A DNA stretch of 64,000 bases from DTU015 sp964406505 (GTDB taxonomy: Bacteria; Bacillota; Sulfobacillia; Fermentithermobacillales; Fermentithermobacillaceae). The stretch is taken from assembly GCA_964406505.1 (NCBI GenBank), contig CAYORX010000002.1, positions 1 to 64,000 on the forward strand, written 5' to 3'. The translations under genes and the position numbers were made by a program. The notes under the pieces are model-generated. The model did no database searches. It saw only the letters and a list, made by a program, of their open reading frames with translations, and had not been told where the DNA came from. Below are positions 44,746 to 51,847 of the stretch, in pieces (the first letter of the stretch is position 1; each line of letters starts with the position of its first letter).

Positions 44746-46542
44746 ATGGTTAGGCCAATCTTTAAGGCGGTTGATGACGTGATGGGTAAAAAACGGCGTA
44801 CAAAAATTATTTGCACTATCGGCCCTGCATGTAAAGATCAGGAGACATTATTTCAATTGATTAAAGCTGGTATGGACGTTGCAAGATTCAATTTGTCCCA
44901 TGGTAATCGTTGTGAACACGAGAAATGGATTAAAAACCTTAGATTGGCATCAGAACGCGCCCAGAAACGAATAGGAATAATGTTTGATACAAGGGGTCCC
45001 GAGATTAGACTTGGAACATTTCGAGACGGAACCGCGTTTTTAGAAAAGGGCAGTCGGTTTCGATTAACCGAAAAGCCGATAATCGGTAGTGCGCGAGAAG
45101 TTTCGGTATCATTCTCCGGATTTTCGCGCATGGTATCCGTTGGAGATCCGGTTTTGTTAGATGATGGCAACATACAACTTGAGGTTACCGAGATATTTGA
45201 TAACCAGGTAATGACTAAAGTGCTAAATAGCGGTTCCATTTCGGATAGGAAGAAGGTTGCGGTGCCTAAATCACAGGTTGGGGAACTGCCGCCCCTTAAC
45301 GATGAAGACAAAAAGGATCTAAAATTTGGCGTTGAACAAGGTATAGATTTTGTCGCAGCATCGTTTATGAGATCCGGTGATGACGTTTTGGAAGTTAGGC
45401 GTGTGCTAGAAGAATTAGAATCTTCTGCCCAAATTATTGCAAAAATAGAATCTACACATGGCGTAAACTCGCTTAAAGAAATTCTTAAACTAGCTGATGG
45501 GTTAATGGTTGCAAGAGGTGATTTGGGAGTTGAATATCCGCCTGAAGATATTCCGATTTTGCAAAAACAAATGATAGTAGAATCTAATCGTTTGGGTAAA
45601 CCGGTTATTACTGCTACACAAATGCTCGAATCTATGATGCACAATCCTAGACCTACGCGGGCTGAAGCATCAGATGTAGCTAATGCCATATTTGATGGTA
45701 CAGATGTAGTTATGTTGTCAGGAGAAACCGCTTCAGGTGAGTTTCCTGTTGAGGCTGTAAGGTTTATGTCTAGGATTGCTCTAAGAGCAGAGGAAGTCAT
45801 CGAACATCATACATTTGTTTCAAGAGTGAAAAGTACTACAACCAACGTAACCGAAGCAGTAAGTCGCTCAGTAGTAGAGTCTGCATTAGCCTTAAATGCT
45901 TCAGCAATAGTAACCCCTACTGAGTCGGGGTATACGGCCAGAATGGTTGCAAGGTTTAGGCCTAAAATGCCGGTGTTTGCAGTAACTCCTCACGAACATG
46001 CCCAGGGGTGGCTTTCATGTGTATGGGGAGTCGAGGCGGTTCTAGGGCCAAAACTAACAAGTTCTGACGATGTCTCTGATATGGCAATGCGGGTGCTCCG
46101 CGAAAAGGGTTTAATACAAGATGGAGCGCTTTGTGTAGTTACGAAAGGGGTTCCACAGGGGATAGTTGGTACTACAAACGTCATGGAAGTTCGTACGGTT
46201 GGCGATATAGTGATAAAAGGTACTGGAATTGGACAGGTGTCGGTATTTGGAAAAGCGATCGTAGCTGTTAAAGGTGACGAAGCTGTTTCCAAAGTTCATC
46301 CTGGTTGTGTATTGGTCGCCCGATCTTCGGATAAGTCGTTTATACCGGCCTTAAAAAAGGCGGTGGCTTTAATATTAGAAGAGAAGGGGTTAACTTCTGA
46401 TGGAGCGATTGCTGCGATACATCTTAATATTCCCGCCGTAATAGGGGCTCAAGACGCAACAAAACTTATAAAAGATGGAGACATAATCACGGTGGATGGA
46501 GCATTAGGAGTGGTTTATCGCGGAATGGCTAGGGGTACATAA
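44746..46542 (+). CDS. pyk: Pyruvate kinase with C-terminal PEP-utilising-like domain
   Basis: Glycolytic enzyme converting PEP and ADP to pyruvate and ATP. Motifs: RTKIICTIGPA, RFNLSHG, FDTRGPEIRLG, AKIESTHGV, VARGDLGVEYP, and TATQMLESMMHNPRPTRAE (active-site signature). After the usual ~475 residues there is a C-terminal ~110-residue extension as in Bacillus/Geobacillus Pyk. In that domain the normal GGLTSHAA reads KGLTSDGA, so the histidine that corresponds to the phosphorylated His of PEP synthase is absent. 598 residues. ATG at 44746 lacks a ribosome site; the ATG at 44782 (MGKKRRTK) may be the real start. Confidence 0.95.
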   Translation: MVRPIFKAVDDVMGKKRRTKIICTIGPACKDQETLFQLIKAGMDVARFNLSHGNRCEHEKWIKNLRLASERAQKRIGIMFDTRGPEIRLGTFRDGTAFLEKGSRFRLTEKPIIGSAREVSVSFSGFSRMVSVGDPVLLDDGNIQLEVTEIFDNQVMTKVLNSGSISDRKKVAVPKSQVGELPPLNDEDKKDLKFGVEQGIDFVAASFMRSGDDVLEVRRVLEELESSAQIIAKIESTHGVNSLKEILKLADGLMVARGDLGVEYPPEDIPILQKQMIVESNRLGKPVITATQMLESMMHNPRPTRAEASDVANAIFDGTDVVMLSGETASGEFPVEAVRFMSRIALRAEEVIEHHTFVSRVKSTTTNVTEAVSRSVVESALALNASAIVTPTESGYTARMVARFRPKMPVFAVTPHEHAQGWLSCVWGVEAVLGPKLTSSDDVSDMAMRVLREKGLIQDGALCVVTKGVPQGIVGTTNVMEVRTVGDIVIKGTGIGQVSVFGKAIVAVKGDEAVSKVHPGCVLVARSSDKSFIPALKKAVALILEEKGLTSDGAIAAIHLNIPAVIGAQDATKLIKDGDIITVDGALGVVYRGMARGT

Positions 46543-46568
46543 CAGATATAACAAGTTTTTAAATATCA

Positions 46569-46597
46569 TTGACATACCGGGGGGTTGTCCTTATATA
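46569..46597 (+). promoter_or_regulatory. Strong sigma-A promoter for the riboswitch-oadB transcript
   Basis: TTGACA (46569-46574) and TATATA (46592-46597) with 17-bp spacing, the best promoter I see in the window. It lies about 25 bp before the aptamer. Confidence 0.75.
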
Positions 46598-46618
46598 GTG
46601 TATATAAGGATTTTAGAA

Positions 46619-46728
46619 AAGATGAAGGGGAGTAACTTCCTGGCGAGATGCTCGGTAAAGAATTTTTGCCGGACGCTAGTTAGGTGGTATCTGCCGTCAA
46701 CACGGCGAAAGCCCGGCAGACCTTCAAA
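46619..46728 (+). ncRNA. yybP-ykoY-like (manganese) riboswitch aptamer
   Basis: Conserved elements of the yybP-ykoY aptamer are in order: GAAGGGGAGTAAC (46624-46636; consensus AAAGGGGAGUAGC), a hairpin CGGTAAAGAATTTTTGCCG, the L3-like GCCGTCAACACGGC (46693-46706), GAAAGCC, and CCGGCAGACCTTC (46713-46725; consensus GCAAGACCUUU). P1 forms between GAAGG (46624-46628) and CCTTC (46721-46725). Members bind Mn2+ and usually control metal exporters or TerC-type proteins. An intrinsic terminator follows directly, so control is at transcription. I did not run a covariance search. Confidence 0.75.
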
Positions 46729-46733
46729 GTGAG

Positions 46734-46770
46734 ACCTTTATCCTAACGATTGGATGAAGGTTTTTTATTT
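46734..46770 (+). terminator. Riboswitch expression-platform terminator
   Basis: ACCTTTATCC (46734-46743) pairs perfectly, save one G-U, with GGATGAAGGT (46752-46761) around an 8-base loop and is followed by TTTTTATTT. Its 5' strand can alternatively pair with GATGAAGG at 46621-46628, the P1 5' strand, giving a built-in switch. Confidence 0.8.
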
Positions 46771-46804
46771 ACATGTTCATGTGAATAATATGGAGGGGTA
46801 TGTA

Positions 46805-47908
46805 ATGGACGGTTTGTTTTACGGGTTTTTGGCTATGACTTGGCAGCAAGGTGTAATGATCGCAACGGGTTTGGGGCTCATTTATATAGCTATCGCTAAA
46901 CAATGTGAGCCCGTTTTACTTTTGCCAATAGGATTTGGTGCTATTATTACAAATATCCCCGGTTCGTCGGCAGTAGGTCCGGATGGATTTCTTACTATTT
47001 TATATAATGCGGGTATTATCACAGAACTGTTTCCAGTGTTGATTTTTATAGGAGTTGGATCAATGATAGATTTTGGGCCGTTGTTTCAACAGCCTGCTAT
47101 GCTGTTTTTTGGGGCAGCAGCCCAATTAGGGATTTTTCTCACGATGGCCATGGCAGTGTTAGCGGGCTTTGGCCTCAAGGAATCTGCAGCGATAGGAATC
47201 ATAGGCGCTGCCGACGGACCTACTTCGATTTACGTAGCTACAAGATTTGCCCGCAATTTATTAGGACCTATTTCAGTAGCTGCCTATTCATATATGGCAC
47301 TTGTACCGATAATTCAACCTCCCGTAATTAAAGCTATGACAACACAAAAAGAACGTAGAATCAAAATGCCTATAGTAGCAGCGAAAAACGTGTCTAAAGC
47401 AACAAGAATCTTATTTCCACTGGTGGTTACGATTATTGCTGGTTTCGTAGCCCCAATAAGTCTTGCTTTGGTAGGTTCATTAATGTTCGGTAATTTGCTC
47501 CGGGAATGTGGGGTTCTCGAACAACTATCCAAAACAGCCCAAAATGAGCTCACCAATTTAGTATCGCTACTTTTAGGGATTACTATCGGCTCCACAATGG
47601 TAGCTTCGGAATTTTTGAAGCCCAGTACCTTGCTTATCATTGCTATGGGTCTTTTGGCATTTGTGTTTGATACAGTTGGTGGGGTGTTTTTCGCAAAGGT
47701 TTTGAACTTGTTTTTGAAGAATAAAATTAATCCAATGATCGGTGCATGCGGGATATCAGCATTTCCCATGTCAGCGCGCGTAATTCAGAAAATGGCCCAA
47801 AAAGCTGATCCCGGGAACTTTGTTTTGATGCATGCCGTTGCTGCAAATGTTGCCGGACAAATTGCCTCTGTAATAGCTGGTGCGCTTATTCTTGCACTAG
47901 TTAAATAA
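46805..47908 (+). CDS. oadB: Na+-translocating decarboxylase beta subunit (OadB/MmdB/GcdB family)
   Basis: Polytopic membrane subunit that couples decarboxylation of a carboxybiotin to sodium export. Family marks: LLLPIGFGAIITNIP, LIFIGVGSMIDFGPLF, the ion-site stretch GIIGAADGPTSIYVA (catalytic Asp), FGNLLRECGVLEQLSK, LLLGITIGSTMVASEFL, and HAVAANVAGQIASVIAGG-like end. 367 residues, with around nine helices. The ATG at 46805 has GGAGGGGT upstream; an earlier ATG at 46754 is inside the terminator. No alpha (carboxyltransferase) or biotin carrier gene is nearby; the small OadG-like gene follows. It sits behind the riboswitch. The acid substrate is undetermined. Confidence 0.92.
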   Translation: MDGLFYGFLAMTWQQGVMIATGLGLIYIAIAKQCEPVLLLPIGFGAIITNIPGSSAVGPDGFLTILYNAGIITELFPVLIFIGVGSMIDFGPLFQQPAMLFFGAAAQLGIFLTMAMAVLAGFGLKESAAIGIIGAADGPTSIYVATRFARNLLGPISVAAYSYMALVPIIQPPVIKAMTTQKERRIKMPIVAAKNVSKATRILFPLVVTIIAGFVAPISLALVGSLMFGNLLRECGVLEQLSKTAQNELTNLVSLLLGITIGSTMVASEFLKPSTLLIIAMGLLAFVFDTVGGVFFAKVLNLFLKNKINPMIGACGISAFPMSARVIQKMAQKADPGNFVLMHAVAANVAGQIASVIAGALILALVK

Positions 47909-47955
47909 AAAAGTACGATATCAAAATTTGTAAGATTAACGGGGGGCGTATTCAT

Positions 47956-48078
47956 ATGAATGTATTATCAGAAACGATTAGAATAGGTGGATTGTCCATG
48001 ATGACTATATTTGTTAGCATGGCGGGATTATATATGATAATTAAAATATTGATGAAAAAAGATCGGAAATGGATCTAA
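47956..48078 (+). CDS. OadG-related small transporter subunit
   Basis: A 40-residue peptide with one transmembrane helix (about residues 10-29: GLSMMTIFVSMAGLYMIIK) and a basic C terminus (MKKDRKW). ATG follows ACGGGGGGCG at a spacing of about 8. Position right behind oadB and the single-helix topology match the short OadG/gamma-type proteins that accompany beta subunits in Bacillota. It lacks the zinc-binding C-terminal tail of full OadG. It is too short for standard gene callers to pick up reliably. Confidence 0.75.
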   Translation: MNVLSETIRIGGLSMMTIFVSMAGLYMIIKILMKKDRKWI

Positions 48079-48116
48079 GAGTTAAAACGATCGTTGGCTA
48101 AGGTGGGGCGGTATAT

Positions 48117-48503
48117 CTGCGTGTTTCTAGGATTGCCTTAATTACAATACTGATTATAATAGTACCTTTATTGGAATTAGCGCTATTAATTGAACTAGGT
48201 AAGAGAATAGGAACATGGTATGTGATAGCATTGATTTTTGGAACAGGTATTTTGGGTGGAACTCTTCTAACGGTTGAAGGACACGGTGTGATCAGGAAAG
48301 CAAAAATGGAAATTGGGCAGGCACGTATTCCTAAGAATCAAATTATCGACGGGGTGCTTATTATACTTGGCGCAATTTTGCTAATAACCCCGGGCCTCAT
48401 ATCTGACGCGTTTGGAATCATATTATTATTTCCACTGACTAGGGTGCCGGTTAGAAAAGTCGTCAAGGGTTGGATACAACGATATATTTTCTTAAATCTG
48501 TAA
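48117..48503 (+). CDS. fxsA: FxsA family membrane protein
   Basis: Small cytoplasmic-membrane protein of the FxsA family (named for suppression of phage F exclusion). The family pattern is complete only if translation begins upstream of the first conventional codon: LITILIIIVPLLELALLIELGKRIG, LIFGTGILGGTLLTVEG, and ILGAILLITPGLISDAFGIILLFP. From the CTG at 48117 it has 128 residues and an intact first helix; GGTGGGGCGG (48102-48111) lies about 6 bases before that CTG. The TTG at 48171 has no ribosome site and would remove most of helix one. It continues the oadB transcript. Confidence 0.85.
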   Translation: MRVSRIALITILIIIVPLLELALLIELGKRIGTWYVIALIFGTGILGGTLLTVEGHGVIRKAKMEIGQARIPKNQIIDGVLIILGAILLITPGLISDAFGIILLFPLTRVPVRKVVKGWIQRYIFLNL

Positions 48504-48530
48504 AACACACTTTAAGGGGTTGTCTAAAGG

Positions 48531-48851
48531 ATGAAAAAGACTTTGATGGTTATTTTCATTTTCGGACTGATTATATGTATCATGATACTTGGCAGTAGTT
48601 GTTTAAACGATGTCAATAGCGGACAATTAAGCACCCGTTCTGAAACCGAACATAAAGATCATAGTGAAAAGGGGGGTAGCGAAGAAAATGCTAGCGAGAT
48701 TTCCACTGAAATGGCGAAATCTATTCCAATACTTTTGTACCATAATATTCTTCCGCAGAATGAAATTCAAAACAACGCAAATGGTGTTACTATTGCCGTA
48801 GAGGAATTTCAAAACCAAATGAATTGGCTTCACTCCATAATCAGCATATAA
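48531..48851 (+). pseudogene. Truncated polysaccharide deacetylase lipoprotein
   Basis: 106 residues. The N terminus is a lipoprotein signal (MKKTLMVIFIFGLIICIMIL) ending in the lipobox LGSSC (Cys about residue 24), then a polar linker and the opening of a NodB-type polysaccharide deacetylase: SIPILLYHNILP...VTIAVEEFQNQMNWLH. The frame then stops at SIISI, before any of the metal-binding Asp/His motifs. The remaining ~170 residues of the domain are absent in all frames downstream, where the convergent ATP-grasp gene begins 20 bp later. I read it as a decayed gene cut at that junction. ATG after AAGGGG. It could still make a short lipoprotein. Confidence 0.75.
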
Positions 48852-48870
48852 TTTCATTTCTCCTATCTAA

Positions 48871-50166
48871 TTAATAGATGGCAGTAGTTAACCTATTAAC
48901 GTCAAACGTATCAATTAGCATTTGTTCTCCCTTATCATTTATGACTTCTAACTTCTTTTTTACATAAATTATTGTATTTATTATTTGTTCATGAGTATCA
49001 GCAACGACATGCACTCTACCAAAACTTTGTTGTGTCGTATTGACTGCTGACGGAGATAACTCGTCGCCAACTTGGTAGATTTGCATGACATTCACTACTT
49101 CAGGTAGCTTACGTATTTCTTCTATCCCAACCACTTTTGCAATTCTGCCCGGTCTGATAAATAAGACTAGAATCAGCCCTTTTTTATTGAATATTGGCGA
49201 AATTTTAGATTCGACTTTCTGAGTACACATTGCTCCTGTAATAGCGAAATCAATCAGCATGTCAAGGTGGTTAACGCCGTTGATGCGAGATATCACTTGA
49301 TAACTTTGACCGCCGCCTAGTCGGTAACCCATTTCATAGAAGTAAAAATTGTCATCTTGGTAGAATGCTTGAATAAAGATAACTCCGTTTTTTAAAGCAA
49401 TACTTTTAAACATATCCCTAACTTTTGGATCTATAGTCCTAATGTATTTTTCCGTTTGAACAGAAGGGTAATATACAGCCGATGTTAAAGGAGGTAAATT
49501 CGGGGCCATTTGGTATGTATATAAATCCCCAACTGCGGATAAATGAATTCGACCGTCGCAAATAACATAATCTAAATTGACCCCCGGCTTTGATAAGTCC
49601 ATAAATTTTTCAACTAAAACTGTTTTGGTTGCTGAGAATTGCATAGATTGTCGGTAACCTTGAATTAACTGTTGTTGGTTACAACAAATTACTATGCCCC
49701 TAGAACCTGTATTATCAACCGGTTTTACTAAAACAGGATATTTAATGTGATGCATTTTTTTTGAACTTAAGCCGTTAGCGAAATCAAATTCAGGCACTGT
49801 AGGAATATCGTGTTTTCGGCACAACTGTTTGAATTTTGCCTTATTCATTGTTATATTCAACTGGTCTTTTGTGGCGTAAAAGGGAAAACCAATGGATTCG
49901 CATGCTATTCGCGCTGCGTGAAGGTTAGAATCAACGAACCCGGTAATAATTCCATCCACTTGGGAACGTTTGGCGAGTTTTACAACTGCTTTGACATCAG
50001 TAGTGGGTATACAATAGCTTTCACGTGCATTTTTTTTTGCTGGTGCATGTTCGCTTTTATCAGTTACTATGGTGTAGATGTCTTTTTGATTTGCTTTGGT
50101 TACTATATCACACGCTAATGCCAGTCCGTTTAGAATTAGTAGTTTTTTATTTTGGAATTTGAGCAT
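48871..50166 (-). CDS. ATP-grasp domain protein of unknown substrate
   Basis: 431-residue carboxylate-amine/thiol ligase fold. N-terminal Rossmann-like preATP-grasp domain (KKLLILNGLALACDIVTKA), central nucleotide-binding part (YPVLVKPVDNTGSRGIVI with ATP Lys; VLVEKFMD), and Mg-binding FYFYEMGYRLGGGQSYQ with Glu and basic residues. The C-terminal ~100 residues resemble the closing domain of biotin-carboxylase-like ATP-grasp proteins. ATG after a weak site. No neighbouring operon partner, so the amino acid or peptide joined is unknown. It lies between a truncated gene and a MATE exporter, which marks this as variable ground. Confidence 0.8.
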   Translation of the reverse strand: MLKFQNKKLLILNGLALACDIVTKANQKDIYTIVTDKSEHAPAKKNARESYCIPTTDVKAVVKLAKRSQVDGIITGFVDSNLHAARIACESIGFPFYATKDQLNITMNKAKFKQLCRKHDIPTVPEFDFANGLSSKKMHHIKYPVLVKPVDNTGSRGIVICCNQQQLIQGYRQSMQFSATKTVLVEKFMDLSKPGVNLDYVICDGRIHLSAVGDLYTYQMAPNLPPLTSAVYYPSVQTEKYIRTIDPKVRDMFKSIALKNGVIFIQAFYQDDNFYFYEMGYRLGGGQSYQVISRINGVNHLDMLIDFAITGAMCTQKVESKISPIFNKKGLILVLFIRPGRIAKVVGIEEIRKLPEVVNVMQIYQVGDELSPSAVNTTQQSFGRVHVVADTHEQIINTIIYVKKKLEVINDKGEQMLIDTFDVNRLTTAIY

Positions 50167-50228
50167 ATCTCATCCTAATCTAGATGTTTCAGGCGAGTGT
50201 TGTTCGGAACAAATGCTTGCTACTTAAC

Positions 50229-50234
50229 ATTATA
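50229..50234 (-). promoter_or_regulatory. Candidate -10 element for the ATP-grasp gene
   Basis: On the minus strand the sequence reads CTATATAATG; TATAAT sits about 65 bases before the ATG at 50166. No matching -35 was found. Confidence 0.3.
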
Positions 50235-50398
50235 TAGCATTATGTTCGACTTTGGCATTTAAGGGTCGCATTTTCCACTTGAGCCGTAGCAAATTCGCAA
50301 GCAGGACCTATTTGGGCATTAGGAGAAATACTGTTTGAATAAAAACGCCATAGGCTGGTTGTTTTGCTAAAAGGACGTTATTGAGGAGGTTTTATTAT

Positions 50399-51799
50399 AT
50401 GTCCCACGTTCAAAATGACAGGACCGATTCAGTTATACAGCCGTCCCAGCAAGAGATCAAAAATACTATTTTTTCAATGGTGTGGCCTGTGGCTATAGAA
50501 AACATCCTTCAGATGTTGATAGGGTTTGTTAACACTGCTATGGTCGGACGGCTCGGTGCTGCTTCCATTTTAGCCGTTGGTCTAGCAGGCCGGATAGGGA
50601 TGTTTGTGTGGATTATTTTTAGTGCGATAGCTACAGGTGTAACTGTGCTTACGGCCAGGGCGCTTGGTGCTAAAGACAAAGATGGTATTGGAATTACTGC
50701 TATGCAGGGGATAATAGTCACTATCAGCATTATGCTACCTATCATTTGTGTGCTTTATGTTTTCGCACCGCAGTTTATGTATCTACTCAATGCTACTCCG
50801 GATTCACTACTCATTGGTGTATCGTATTTAAAAATTTGGGCCTTTAGTATACCTTTTCAAGCGCTTTTTATGGTTATAAGCGGAGTTTTGAGGGGCACCG
50901 GTGACACCCAAACGCCAATGCAAATTGCTTTCGTAATAAACATTGTAAATGCGGCATTTAGCGCATTGCTGATTTTCGGTAGATTCGGTTTTCCAGTATT
51001 AGGCTTTAAGGGCCCGGCCGTAGCCACGATTATAGGGCAAGCTTTAGGGGCTATGCTTGCGGTATGGATTTTATATATACGTCGGACTGAAGTCAATTTG
51101 CATTTGGATGGGGGTTTTTCTTTCGATATGCCAGTGATTCGAAGGATACTTGCCATAGGCGTTCCAGCATCTAGCGAGATGTTTTTATGGCAGCTTGCTG
51201 CAATAGTGCTTTTTCGTTTGGTAAATAGTTTCGGAACTGTAGCTGGCGCGGCTTATCAACTTGGCCTCCAAGCTGAAGGAATTTCTTACATGCCTGCTGC
51301 AGGGTTTGGAATAACTGCTACTGCTCTTGTAGGACGTTCGTTAGGAGCAAAAGATGTAGATTTGGCACAACGCTATATAAAGCAATTGATTAGTTGGGGA
51401 CTTATGCTCACATCAATTGCTACGGCGATTCTTTTGTTCGCCCCGAAATTACTTATGAGAATATTAACTGATGATTTTGCAGTGATCGCCTTAGGGGCTC
51501 AATATGTGATGATAATGGGATTGTCCCAGATTCCCCAACAAACATGCGCCACATTGGGAGGTTCTTTACGAGGTGCAGGAGACACTATAACTCCAATGGT
51601 TGCAGCTGCAGTGGGCATATGGGGTTGTAGAATTCCTATGGCATTTATTCTAAGCAAACGTTTAGGTTTACCCGGGATATGGTGGGCTATTAATCTTGAT
51701 CAATACGTTCGGCTTTCCGTAGTCGGATGGCGCTATAAAACTGGACGCTGGAAAACTCAAATTGATGATGATGTGTTTTTGGAAATATCTAAATTTTAA
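50399..51799 (+). CDS. MATE family efflux transporter
   Basis: 466-residue, twelve-helix antiporter: SMVWPVAIENILQMLIGFVN, NTAMVGRLGAASILAVGLAG, ISGVLRGTGDTQTPM in half one, GITATALVGRSLGAKD and GGSLRGAGDTITPM in half two. It is a different MATE branch from the one at 15091-16527, with which it shares the motifs but not close similarity. ATG at 50399 with GAGGAGG at 7 bases. The next gene (SRA-HNH-Nudix) starts within 50 bp, so the two may be co-transcribed. Substrate unknown. Confidence 0.92.
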   Translation: MSHVQNDRTDSVIQPSQQEIKNTIFSMVWPVAIENILQMLIGFVNTAMVGRLGAASILAVGLAGRIGMFVWIIFSAIATGVTVLTARALGAKDKDGIGITAMQGIIVTISIMLPIICVLYVFAPQFMYLLNATPDSLLIGVSYLKIWAFSIPFQALFMVISGVLRGTGDTQTPMQIAFVINIVNAAFSALLIFGRFGFPVLGFKGPAVATIIGQALGAMLAVWILYIRRTEVNLHLDGGFSFDMPVIRRILAIGVPASSEMFLWQLAAIVLFRLVNSFGTVAGAAYQLGLQAEGISYMPAAGFGITATALVGRSLGAKDVDLAQRYIKQLISWGLMLTSIATAILLFAPKLLMRILTDDFAVIALGAQYVMIMGLSQIPQQTCATLGGSLRGAGDTITPMVAAAVGIWGCRIPMAFILSKRLGLPGIWWAINLDQYVRLSVVGWRYKTGRWKTQIDDDVFLEISKF

Positions 51800-51847
51800 A
51801 GGATGCACACGTCTTATGTCGAATGTTTGCATAAAAGGATGGTGGAT

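Noticed and set aside
44853..45800. 315-residue open frame on the minus strand
   Set aside because: Antisense to the pyruvate kinase gene, Ser/Thr-rich, no recognisable domain and no ribosome site; a shadow of codon bias.
46754..46804. Upstream ATG extending oadB
   Set aside because: The ATG lies inside the terminator stem of the riboswitch; the ATG at 46805 has the ribosome site.
47314..47769. 151-residue open frame on the minus strand
   Set aside because: Fully antisense to oadB, which has clear motifs.
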